Under the pieces are notes generated by a model. That model was given only the letters and a program-made list of their open reading frames with translations, was not told the DNA's origin and did no database searches. The translations under genes and the position numbers were made by a program. A stretch of DNA of 64,000 bases from Aeromicrobium phragmitis (lineage in GTDB: Bacteria; Actinomycetota; Actinomycetes; Propionibacteriales; Nocardioidaceae): NCBI RefSeq assembly GCF_003674095.1, contig NZ_RDBF01000001.1:124001-188000 (forward strand), read 5' to 3'. Positions 24,983 to 33,028 of this stretch are shown here, piece by piece. Each line of letters opens with the position of its first letter. Positions within the stretch are counted from its first letter, which is position 1.

Positions 24983-26017
24983 ATGAGGTTCACGGGCGGC
25001 CCTGACTGCGCCAGCACGACCCAAGGCCACGGCGCCGGAACCGCCGCCCACGTGGGGGTGCGAGCGACCCTCGCTATCGCCGTGACCATCACTGCATGGG
25101 CGTCTTCTTTCGTGGTCATTCGGGCGATCGGCGCCGAACTCTCTCCCGGCCCGCTCGCACTGCTCAGGGTCAGCGTCGCCCTCGCCGCACTCACTCCGCT
25201 GAGCCTTGTCGGACCGCGCCCGCTACTGCCACGCGGACGTACCTTGGTCCTGGTTGCCGCTTACGGTTCGTTGTGGTTCGGTCTGTACCACGTCTTACTC
25301 AACGGGGCCGAGCGGTATGTGGATGCTGGGACGGCCGCGTTGCTCATCCACCTCTCTCCACTTCTCGTGGCCCTCGGGGCTGGCTGGCTGCTCTCGGAGG
25401 GCTTCCCGCGACCGCTGCTGATCGGCAGCGCCGTGGCGCTCGGTGGCGTCGCCGTCATGACAAACGCCACGGCGGGAGGGGACAAAGGTACCGGCATCGG
25501 CATTGTCCTCGGCCTCTTTGCAGCGTTGGTCTACGCCGCGTCGGTACTGCTGCAGAAGAGCGCATTGCCCAGCCTCAGCGGCGTCCGAGCAGTGTGGCTC
25601 GGGTGTCTTTTCGGAGTCCTCGCCCTGTTGCCCTTCACACCGGCAACGATCCGGGAGGTGTCCGCAAGTTCAGCGACGGCCCTAGCGGGTGCCGTCTATC
25701 TCGGGATCGTCCCCACAGCGGTGGCTTTCTGGACCTGGGGCTATGCGCTGCGCCGCATGCCGGCCGGTCGCTTGAGTCCGCTCGTCGCGTATCTCGTCAC
25801 CGTCGTGGCGATGGCGTTCTCCTGGCTCTTCCTCGACGAGGCCCCCGAAACTCGGATGCTGCTGGGCGGGCTGGCTTGTCTTGTCGGGGTCGCAATCAGC
25901 CAGTGGACCGGTCCCCTACGACGAGCTCGCATCGTGTCGGAACGAACCCGGCCGACTGTCGACGGCAGTGGCCCTGGCACCGTACGCCCCGACGAGGGTT
26001 CCGAGGGCCGGCCGTGA
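24983..26017 (+). CDS. EamA-family (DMT superfamily) transporter
   Basis: The 344-residue protein has ten predicted helices in two EamA repeats (about residues 25-160 and 170-305). ITAWASSFVVIRAIGAELSP and the second-repeat AVYLGIVPTAVAFWTWGYAL match the drug/metabolite transporter superfamily. A hydrophilic tail follows residue 310. It is the first gene of the inserted cassette and overlaps the next MFS gene by 4 nt (GTGA). Its substrate may be an amino acid or drug, but this is not readable. Confidence 0.88.
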   Translation: MRFTGGPDCASTTQGHGAGTAAHVGVRATLAIAVTITAWASSFVVIRAIGAELSPGPLALLRVSVALAALTPLSLVGPRPLLPRGRTLVLVAAYGSLWFGLYHVLLNGAERYVDAGTAALLIHLSPLLVALGAGWLLSEGFPRPLLIGSAVALGGVAVMTNATAGGDKGTGIGIVLGLFAALVYAASVLLQKSALPSLSGVRAVWLGCLFGVLALLPFTPATIREVSASSATALAGAVYLGIVPTAVAFWTWGYALRRMPAGRLSPLVAYLVTVVAMAFSWLFLDEAPETRMLLGGLACLVGVAISQWTGPLRRARIVSERTRPTVDGSGPGTVRPDEGSEGRP

Positions 26018-27258
26018 GCACCGCCACCAAGAGGCTCGAGGACGAGTCCCCCCTGCGCATTCGCGCATTCCGCGCCGTTTTCACATCAGCGGTCTTCAGC
26101 AACTCAAGTACGAGCGTCGCCTACATTGCGCTGCCCATGTTGGCCGTCATCGAACTCGACGCGAGCCCAGGGCAGGTCGGCATACTCGCCACGCTCAGCA
26201 CGATCGCGTTCCTCCTGATCGGTTTGCCCGCCGGCGCTTGGGTGGACCGGCACCACCGAATCATGATCGCCGCCGACCTGGCGCGTGCGCTGCTGTTTGC
26301 GACAGTCCCCGTTGCCTGGTTCCTCGGGTACCTGAACCTCTATCACCTCTACCTCGTGGCACTCATCGGTGGGACCGGAGCAGTGTTCTTCGACATCGCC
26401 TCGCAAAGTGCGCTCCCGCGCATCGTCCCCCCAGGGATGCTCATTCGAGCAAACACGTATCTCGCTACCGTGTACGCCCTCGCCGCCATTTCCGGTCGAG
26501 GCATTGGCGGGTCTCTCGTCGCGCTCCTTTCAGCGCCGTTGGCAACCCTTGCTTCGGCGCTGGCGTACCTGTCGTCGGCGTTCGCCTTGCGCAACGCACG
26601 CGGCAACGGAAACACGGAACGCCCGCGCAAGGAGCCGGTTCCACTGCGACGCCGGATCGCCATAGGTGCGCGCTACGTCGTCAGTGACGCCGAACTTCGC
26701 GCTCTCACGGCCACCGCAGCCATCGCGAACCTCGGCTCCTCGGTGTTGAACACCATGCTTCCGCTGTGGTTCGTGCGCCATGTCGGCCTGTCCGGAAGCG
26801 CGCTGGGACTGTTCTGGGCCGTCGGGGGAATCGGGTTACTGGTGGGGAGCCGGTTCGCCGGAGCCCTGGCGAACCGGCTCGGATACGGTCGCACTCTGTG
26901 CGCCGGAGGACTGCTTCTCTCCCCCGCGGCCCTCCTCGTTCCGCTCATCGACCAAGGTGGCTCGTACGTTCTGGCTTCTGCGGGGTGGTTCCTCGCGATG
27001 TTCAAGATCGGTCTCGACAACATCCTCGGCGTCAGTCTTCGCCAGCAGAAGACCCCGCCGGAGTTGCTCGGACGGATGACCGCAACCGTTCGATTCGCCC
27101 TAACTGGAGCCCTGGCGGTCGGTGCAGGCATATCGGGACTGGCCGGAGAGCTATGGGGAGTTGAAGCGACACTCTGGGTCGGCGCCGCACTGGTATCGGT
27201 CGCGCCAGTCGCAGTTCTGCTATCACCGGTCCGCCGTCGGGTCGCGTTGGTGAGCTGA
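26014..27258 (+). CDS. MFS transporter (EntS/drug exporter-like)
   Basis: The 414-residue protein has 12 predicted helices. PAGAWVDRHHRIMI and the IASQSALPRIVPPGMLIRANT segment are typical of the MFS_3/EntS-like exporters. The GTG at 26014 overlaps the EamA stop by 4 nt, so the two transporters are co-translated. The divergence in base composition from the flanking genes fits acquisition as a unit with the LysR gene that follows. Confidence 0.88.
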   Translation: MSTATKRLEDESPLRIRAFRAVFTSAVFSNSSTSVAYIALPMLAVIELDASPGQVGILATLSTIAFLLIGLPAGAWVDRHHRIMIAADLARALLFATVPVAWFLGYLNLYHLYLVALIGGTGAVFFDIASQSALPRIVPPGMLIRANTYLATVYALAAISGRGIGGSLVALLSAPLATLASALAYLSSAFALRNARGNGNTERPRKEPVPLRRRIAIGARYVVSDAELRALTATAAIANLGSSVLNTMLPLWFVRHVGLSGSALGLFWAVGGIGLLVGSRFAGALANRLGYGRTLCAGGLLLSPAALLVPLIDQGGSYVLASAGWFLAMFKIGLDNILGVSLRQQKTPPELLGRMTATVRFALTGALAVGAGISGLAGELWGVEATLWVGAALVSVAPVAVLLSPVRRRVALVS

Positions 27259-27331
27259 GAACGTCGACGTGATGGTTACGCGACGTAGCGAACGTGCACT
27301 GACACGAGTGCACGCCGACTAAGCTTCGATC

Positions 27332-28252
27332 ATGTTGGACCTCCACCGTTTGCTCGTTCTGCGGACCGTGGTCGCGACCGGGTCGGTGCGCGAAGCGGCC
27401 AACAGACTCGGATTCACTGCTTCCGCGGTCAGTCAGCACCTGGGGACTCTCCAGAAAGAGACTGGTCTGCAGCTGGTTGAGCGGGAAGGCAGAGGCATCC
27501 GACCCACGGTGGCGGGCCGAGCTCTGGCCGAGGAATCGGGGCGAGCCCTGCAAGCGATGGCCGGCGTCGAGTCCTTGGTCGCCGCACTGCGCTCGGGCCG
27601 CACTGGGAGCATACGAATTCGTTACTTCGCGTCTGCAGGCGCCGCCTGGCTTCCGCCAGTTGTCGCGGTGCTGACCGATGAATTTCCAGAGCTGAGGCTG
27701 GATCTGAGGCTTGCTGAACTGTCGGGGAACGAAGAGTCACCCCCTGATCTCGAACTTGTCGTGGCGCAACCGCATCTGGATACCGCCCGCCGAGAGGGGT
27801 ACGTCCTCCATCACCTGGTCGATGATCCCTACGTTGTCGTCCTGCCAGCGCAGCATCCGGCGACACATGCGGCCGAAATTCCGTTGAGCGAGTTGGCTAG
27901 CGAGAAGTGGATCGACCACGATGTCAACCGTGGTCCGTGTCGGCTCACTCTGCTCGACGCTTGTGCGCGGGCCGGCTACGTTCCGGAGTTCGCCGTCGAA
28001 GCTCACGACCACGCGACCGCCATTGCTTTCGTCGCCGCTGGGGTTGGTATCACCGTTCTTCCAAAGCTCGGCGTACCGGAACTACCCGCGGGTCTCGTCG
28101 CCCGCAGAGTCGTTGAGCCGACACCGACGCGAAGCATCTTCGTAGCCGTGAAGGCGGATGTGGCCCGGCATCCCGCGGTGATTCGCGCGCTTCAACTTCT
28201 TCGACGAGGTAGCGCTGGGGTGGACGTCGGATGCGAGAGCCGCGCCTCGTGA
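27332..28252 (+). CDS. LysR-family transcriptional regulator
   Basis: The 306-residue protein begins with a LysR DNA-binding domain (LVLRTVVATGSVREAANRLG, then SAVSQHLGTLQKETG) at residues 7-50 and a periplasmic-binding-protein-like effector domain from about 90. AAGVGITVLPKLGVP is a usual C-terminal LysR segment. It is the last gene of the inserted cassette and in the same direction as the two transporters, so it probably regulates them in response to a transported compound. Confidence 0.92.
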   Translation: MLDLHRLLVLRTVVATGSVREAANRLGFTASAVSQHLGTLQKETGLQLVEREGRGIRPTVAGRALAEESGRALQAMAGVESLVAALRSGRTGSIRIRYFASAGAAWLPPVVAVLTDEFPELRLDLRLAELSGNEESPPDLELVVAQPHLDTARREGYVLHHLVDDPYVVVLPAQHPATHAAEIPLSELASEKWIDHDVNRGPCRLTLLDACARAGYVPEFAVEAHDHATAIAFVAAGVGITVLPKLGVPELPAGLVARRVVEPTPTRSIFVAVKADVARHPAVIRALQLLRRGSAGVDVGCESRAS

Positions 28253-28296
28253 TGCCCTGAACGAACGGTGGGGCCGAACTACAGCCCCGTCGCCAC

Positions 28297-28316
28297 CCCA
28301 GCCACATTCGGCTGGG
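28297..28316 (+). terminator. Hairpin after the LysR gene
   Basis: CCCAGCC, loop ACATTC, GGCTGGG form a perfect 7-bp stem 44 nt past the LysR stop. It would end the EamA-MFS-LysR transcript before recQ on the opposite strand. Confidence 0.5.
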
Positions 28317-28386
28317 CCAGGCGGGTTCGGTATCGCCGTTCGAAAACCCACACTCACGCGGCGACCAACACGTCGGTTCGCCATCG

Positions 28387-28468
28387 GCGGTCAGCCTACC
28401 GAGGCGAGAGCGAAGGGAAGGACGCCCGGCGCTCCCGCCCGCCGCAGCTCCCGGGCGGCGACGGTGAA
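28387..28468. repeat. 82-bp direct repeat, right copy
   Basis: The segment is identical to 24805-24886. On the minus strand it follows the recQ body, but it is entered out of frame because about 16 nt are missing at the junction, just after the codons for LLVDDLV. Confidence 0.9.
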
Positions 28469-30465
28469 ACGAGATCGTCGACGAGGAGCACCGGACCGGG
28501 CGCCTGCGCGACCGTGGCGCCGAGTTCCGGGCCTACCCGGAACCGATTCCAGACTGATGCCAGCCGGAACGCGCTGTTGCCGCCCGGGCCGACGTGCGGG
28601 ACGTTCGGATCGACATCGAGGGTGCCGAGCAGCGGGAGTCGGCCACGCTCGGCGATCGCAGCCGCCGTGCTGGCGACCAGCTGCGGCCGGGTCAGAGACG
28701 GCATCGCGACCACCCCGACCGGGCGCTGCTCCCAGGGCCAGTCCCGCAGCGTGGCGACGACCCCCTCGAGCAGCCGTTCGTCGACCGGGCCGTCGGCGGC
28801 GCCGGTGGCGAACACGTCACGGAGCACGCCGCCCCACCCGAGGTCGGTCAGCCGCGCAACGGCCCTGCCCGGCTCCGGTCGTTCGTCGACGGCGATCCGG
28901 CCGCGCACCTCGAGGCCGCGCCGGTCCGCGCCGGTGGGCCACTGCCCGCGCGGCTCGATCGGCACCCCGACGCGCTGCAGCTGCCCGGACGCCTGCTCGG
29001 CCGCAGCAGCGGGCACGTCGGCCGGATACCAGGGCCCGGCGCACACGTCGCAGCGTCCGCAGGGGGCGGCGGTGGGGTCGTCGAGCTCGCGCTGCAGCAG
29101 CTCCATGCGGCAGACCTCACCGCGCTCGTAGGTGAGCATCGCCCGTTGCTCCGCCTCGCGGGCGGCGGCGATCCGCGTGTAGCGGTCGGCGTCGTACTGC
29201 CACGGCATGCCGGTGGACACCCAACCGCCGCGCACCCGGCGCACCGCGCCGTCGACGTCGAGCACCTTGAGCAGGAGTTCGAGCTGCGTGCGCCGGACGT
29301 CGACCAGGGCCTCGAGCGCGGGCGTGGACAGTGGTTCGGGGCCGAGTTCGGCGAGGACCTTCTCGACCCGGTCCGGATCGGGCATGGAGACGGTGGCGAA
29401 GTACTGCCAGATCTCCGGGTCCTCCGGGCCGGGAAGCAGCAGCACGTCGGCGTGCTCGGTGGCGCGGCCGGCGCGGCCCACTTGCTGGTAGTAGGCGACC
29501 GGCGACGATGGCGCTCCGAGGTGGACGACGAACCCGAGGTCCGGTTTGTCGAAGCCCATGCCGAGCGCGCTGGTGGCGACGAGTGCCTTGACCTCGTTGG
29601 CCTTGAGCGCGCCCTCCAATCGTTCGCGCTCCTCGGAATCGGTGCGTCCGGTGTAGGCGGCGACCGGGTGCCCGGTGTCGCGCAGCAGCCGCGCGGTGTC
29701 CTCGGCGCCGGAGACGGTGAGGGCGTACACGATTCCGCTGCCGGGCAGCTCGCCGAGATGGGCGACGAGCCACGCCAACCGCTCGCGAGCCGAGGGCAGC
29801 GTGAGGCAACCCAGCCGCAACGACGCCCGCGCGAGCGAACCGCGCAGCGTCAGCACGTCATCACCGAGCTGGTCGGCGACGTCCGCGACGACGCGAGCGT
29901 TGGCGGTCGCTGTGGTGGCGAGCACCGGGATGTCGCGGTCAAGCTCGGCCAGCATGGTGGCGATCCGGCGGTAGTCGGGCCGGAAGTCATGGCCCCAGTC
30001 GGAGATGCAGTGCGCCTCGTCGACGACGAGCAGGCCCATCCGAGCCAGCAGTCCCGGCAACTGCTGCTCACGGAACTGGGGGTTGTTGAGCCGCTCGGGC
30101 GACACCAGCAGCACGTCGATCTCATCGGCGGCAAGCTGAGCGGAGATGCTCTCCCACTCGTCGACGGTGGCCGAGTTGATCGCTGCGGCGCGGACACCCG
30201 CGCGCTCGGCGGCGGCCACCTGGTCGCGCATGAGCGCCAGCAACGGCGAGATGAGCACCGTGGGCCCTGCCCCGCGCTGGCGGAGCAGGGCCGTGGCGAC
30301 GAAGTAGACCGCCGACTTGCCCCAGCCGGTGCGCTGCACGACGAGGGCGCGACGACGGTCGTCGACGAGCGCGCTGACCGCCTCGAACTGCCCCTCGTGG
30401 AACTGCGCGTCCGGCCGGCCGGTCAGCCGGCGTAGGAGCTCGACGGCCTCCTCGTGTGTGCTCAT
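28396..30465 (-). CDS. recQ: RecQ-family ATP-dependent DNA helicase, altered C-terminus
   Basis: The 689-residue protein has Walker A RTGWGKS (45-51), the DEAH box with ISDWGHDFRPDYRRI (from 149), the helicase C motif QQVGRAGR and a zinc-binding set (CRMELL, CGRCDVC). A C-terminal phosphoribosyltransferase-like domain ends in LLVDDLV. RecQ unwinds recombination and replication intermediates. After LLVDDLV the reading frame enters the 82-bp repeat out of register and adds an Arg/Ser/Pro-rich tail of about 23 residues. In the correct frame that repeat would supply the native C-terminus. The helicase core is intact, so activity is probably retained. Confidence 0.92.
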   Translation of the reverse strand: MSTHEEAVELLRRLTGRPDAQFHEGQFEAVSALVDDRRRALVVQRTGWGKSAVYFVATALLRQRGAGPTVLISPLLALMRDQVAAAERAGVRAAAINSATVDEWESISAQLAADEIDVLLVSPERLNNPQFREQQLPGLLARMGLLVVDEAHCISDWGHDFRPDYRRIATMLAELDRDIPVLATTATANARVVADVADQLGDDVLTLRGSLARASLRLGCLTLPSARERLAWLVAHLGELPGSGIVYALTVSGAEDTARLLRDTGHPVAAYTGRTDSEERERLEGALKANEVKALVATSALGMGFDKPDLGFVVHLGAPSSPVAYYQQVGRAGRATEHADVLLLPGPEDPEIWQYFATVSMPDPDRVEKVLAELGPEPLSTPALEALVDVRRTQLELLLKVLDVDGAVRRVRGGWVSTGMPWQYDADRYTRIAAAREAEQRAMLTYERGEVCRMELLQRELDDPTAAPCGRCDVCAGPWYPADVPAAAAEQASGQLQRVGVPIEPRGQWPTGADRRGLEVRGRIAVDERPEPGRAVARLTDLGWGGVLRDVFATGAADGPVDERLLEGVVATLRDWPWEQRPVGVVAMPSLTRPQLVASTAAAIAERGRLPLLGTLDVDPNVPHVGPGGNSAFRLASVWNRFRVGPELGATVAQAPGPVLLVDDLVSPSPPGSCGGRERRASFPSLSPR

Positions 30466-30514
30466 GCCCCGATCGTGTCAGGTGCTCACGACACCACGGC
30501 CGGCTCGTCCACAG

Positions 30515-32059
30515 CTAGGCCTGACGCAGCAGGTAGCGCTGAACCTTGCCGCTCGGGGTCTTGGGCAGCGCGTCGACGAAGTGCACCGCTCGCGGGTACG
30601 CGTGCTTGGAGTAGCCGTCCCGGACGAGTTCCTGCAGTTCGCGCGCGAGTTCGTCGGTGCCCTCCACCCCCTCGGCCAGGACCACGAACGCCTCCACGAC
30701 CTCACCGCGGATGCCCTCGGGATCGGGCCGTCCGACCACGGCGACGTCGACGACGGCGGGATGCGTCACCAGCACGCTCTCCACGTCGAAGGGGCCGATC
30801 CGGTAGCCGGCCGCCAGGATGACGTCGTCGTCGCGCGCGGTGAAGAAGTAGTACCCGTCCTCGTCCACCCGGCCGGTGTCGGCGGACAGGTACCAGCGGC
30901 GGTCGGGCGTGAAGCGCTCCGCGGACTTGGCGGGCTCCTCGTGGTACCCGGTGAACCACAGCAGTGGGCTGCCCGGCACGTCGATGGCGATCTGCCCGTC
31001 GAGCACCCCGGCGGCGTAACCGGGCAACGGCTGGCCCATCGACGCGTCCTTGAGCGGCTGAGCGACGTCCTCGTGCCAGTTGTTACAGATGACCATGCCC
31101 AGCTCGGTCTGGCCGTAGTGGTCGCGGACCTCGACGCCGAGTGCGTCCTTCGCCCACTCCACGACGTCGGGCGTGAGCGGCTCGCCTGCCGAGGAGGCTC
31201 GGCGGAGCCGCAGGCCGCTGACCAGACCGCTCTTGCTCAGTGCGCGGTACATGGTCGGCGCACCCGCGAAGTTGGTGACGCCCAGCTCGCGGAGCACGGC
31301 GACCGTGGACTCGGGTGTGAAGCCGGAGGCGAGCAGCAGGTTGCGCCGGCCTGCGACCAGCGGCGCGACGATGCCGTAATAGAGGCCGTACGCCCAGCCC
31401 GGGTCGGCGGCATTCCAGAACACGTCGTCCTCGCGCACGTCGAGGCCGTAGTGAAGATAGGAGTGGAAGGCCGCCAGCGCGCGGACCGGCACCGGCACAC
31501 CCTTCGGCTTGCCGGTGGTGCCGCTCGTGTAGAGCTGGAGGAAGATGCCCTCGCCCCCGACGGCGACCGACTCGGTGAGCGGTTCGGCGGCGGCGACGAG
31601 CCGGTCGAACTCATCGCCCGTCTCGAACACCTCGATGCCCTCGATCGGGTCGAGCTTGGCGCGCTGGTCGGGCTCGGTCACGACGAGGCGCGCCTTCGCG
31701 CCGGACACGCGCATCTCGATGGCACCGGTCGCGAAGGCGGTGAACAGCGGCACATGCACGGCACCGAGGCGCCAGATGGCCATGAGTGTGACGACGAGTT
31801 CGGGACGTTTGCCCATGAGCACGGGCACGCGATCGCCCTCGCGCACCCCGCGCGCGGCGAGGACGGAGGCGAGGCGGCGGGACTGCTCGGCGAGCTCGCC
31901 GTAGGTCATGTCGCGGGTGCTGAGGTCCGGTGCGACGAAGGTGAAGGCGACCGTCTGCGGGTCGTGCCGGTCGCACAGCAGGTAGGCGACGTCGGCGTCG
32001 GGGGCGTCGTACGTGGCGAGCCAGCGGTCGATCGTCGCGTCGACGGTGGTCGTGGTCAT
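30515..32059 (-). CDS. AMP-dependent acyl-CoA synthetase (acetyl-CoA synthetase-like)
   Basis: The 514-residue ANL enzyme has LYTSGTTGKPKGVP (about 170), the GQTELGMVICN motif, SADTGRVDEDGYYFF, ARDDDVILAAGYRIGP and the catalytic-lysine motif TPSGKVQRYLL at the C-terminus. The order and length resemble medium-chain acyl-CoA synthetases. The ATG at 32059 has AAGGAG upstream. It is divergent from a LuxR-type regulator across a spacer holding a 20-bp inverted repeat. The acid it activates is not known. Confidence 0.9.
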   Translation of the reverse strand: MTTTTVDATIDRWLATYDAPDADVAYLLCDRHDPQTVAFTFVAPDLSTRDMTYGELAEQSRRLASVLAARGVREGDRVPVLMGKRPELVVTLMAIWRLGAVHVPLFTAFATGAIEMRVSGAKARLVVTEPDQRAKLDPIEGIEVFETGDEFDRLVAAAEPLTESVAVGGEGIFLQLYTSGTTGKPKGVPVPVRALAAFHSYLHYGLDVREDDVFWNAADPGWAYGLYYGIVAPLVAGRRNLLLASGFTPESTVAVLRELGVTNFAGAPTMYRALSKSGLVSGLRLRRASSAGEPLTPDVVEWAKDALGVEVRDHYGQTELGMVICNNWHEDVAQPLKDASMGQPLPGYAAGVLDGQIAIDVPGSPLLWFTGYHEEPAKSAERFTPDRRWYLSADTGRVDEDGYYFFTARDDDVILAAGYRIGPFDVESVLVTHPAVVDVAVVGRPDPEGIRGEVVEAFVVLAEGVEGTDELARELQELVRDGYSKHAYPRAVHFVDALPKTPSGKVQRYLLRQA

Positions 32060-32089
32060 CGATGCTCCTTGAGCGGCGGGGACGGGTCG

Positions 32090-32109
32090 GTCACACTGTG
32101 CTCTGTGAC
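32090..32109. promoter_or_regulatory. Inverted repeat upstream of the acyl-CoA synthetase gene
   Basis: GTCACA, 8 nt, TGTGAC form a perfect 6-bp-arm inverted repeat between the acyl-CoA synthetase and the divergent LuxR gene. It is a candidate site for that regulator. Confidence 0.45.
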
Positions 32110-32171
32110 ACACCCATCCGACCACCCTCCGACGAGGGGGGGGCGCCGCCCTCGACCCACTGGCCTCCCGC

Positions 32172-32924
32172 GTGGACGCGGCGCTGTCGCGCGTGCGCCG
32201 GGCCACGGACGTGAGCCTGGCCTTCGGCGGTCGTGTGCACGACGACGGCGTGACGCTGTGCCACTTCGACGGCGGGATCATCGGGCCGCTCCGCGGAGCG
32301 CGGCTCGACCTCGGCCACGGCCTCGGCGGCCGGGTCGCCGCGCAGCAGCGTTCACTGGCGTGTCACGACTACGTGCGGACTCCGCTGATCACCCACAAGT
32401 ACGACGCGATCATCCGCGCCGAGGGCCTGCGCGCGATGGCGGCGGTCCCCGTCATCGTCGGACGCCTGCCGGTCGCGGTGCTGTACGCGGCGCTGCGGAC
32501 GGCGCAGTCGCAGATGGACCGCGTGCTCGACGCCGTCACGCACGAGGCTCGCGTGCTGGAGCAGGAGCTCGTGAGCGAGAACGCCGAGCAGACGTGGCGA
32601 TCCAGGGCCCGCGACGTGCACGCCGAGCTGCGGTTGCTCGCCGGCCGACTCGACGATGACGAGCTGCGCGCCGCCATGCTGCGGGCGGCCGCCCTGCTCG
32701 TCGACGAGGCGCCGGACGACGCGGTGCCGGTGCACCTCACCGGCCGCGAGCAGGACGTCCTGGCGCTGCTGGCCGGCGGACTGAGCAACCGCGCCATCGC
32801 CGAGCGCCTCGGCATCGGCGTCTATACGGTCAAGGACCACGTCAAGAGCCTGCTGGCCAAGCTGGGCGCATCGAGCCGTTTCGAGGTCGTCGTGCATGCC
32901 CGCCGCGCCGGCCTGTTGCCCTGA
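32172..32924 (+). CDS. LuxR-type regulator with GAF-like sensor domain; 5' end uncertain
   Basis: As read, a GTG at 32172 gives 250 residues: an N-terminal GAF-like sensory region (about 10-115), a helical linker and a LuxR helix-turn-helix (LTGREQDVLALLAGGLSNRAIAERL-type) at the C-terminus. Upstream, coding-like sequence (DPLASR) continues in frame to a run of eight Gs at 32136-32143. A GTG at 32105 reaches that run in another frame. Removing one G would join the two frames into a protein longer by about 22 residues. The start may therefore be affected by a G-tract frameshift or a sequencing error. Confidence 0.78.
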   Translation: MDAALSRVRRATDVSLAFGGRVHDDGVTLCHFDGGIIGPLRGARLDLGHGLGGRVAAQQRSLACHDYVRTPLITHKYDAIIRAEGLRAMAAVPVIVGRLPVAVLYAALRTAQSQMDRVLDAVTHEARVLEQELVSENAEQTWRSRARDVHAELRLLAGRLDDDELRAAMLRAAALLVDEAPDDAVPVHLTGREQDVLALLAGGLSNRAIAERLGIGVYTVKDHVKSLLAKLGASSRFEVVVHARRAGLLP

Positions 32925-32974
32925 CCCTCCCCCATCCACCGCCGCTCCCGAGGTGGACCGAAGGCGGCGCACAC

Positions 32975-33017
32975 GAGCAACTGCCTCCGTCCGGGTTACC
33001 GGCGAAGGCAGTTGCTC
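32975..33017. terminator. Bidirectional hairpin
   Basis: GAGCAACTGCCT (32975-32986) and AGGCAGTTGCTC (33006-33017) form a perfect 12-bp stem with a 19-nt loop. It lies between the ends of the convergent LuxR gene and the LPXTG protein gene and can serve both. Confidence 0.75.
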
Positions 33018-33028
33018 TGCGCGTCGAA

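Noticed and set aside
28082-28384. Minus-strand ORF starting at the edge of the right 82-bp repeat (begins MANRRVGRRV)
   Set aside because: It overlaps the LysR gene and its terminator, and resembles the start of the 24803 gene only over about ten bases.
24805-28468. Cassette as a classical integrase-type island with attL/attR in recQ
   Set aside because: No integrase or recombinase lies between the repeats, and the copy joined to recQ does not restore the reading frame.
28594-30435. Plus-strand open frame opposite recQ
   Set aside because: It is the antisense of the helicase motifs; no homology features and no ribosome-binding site.
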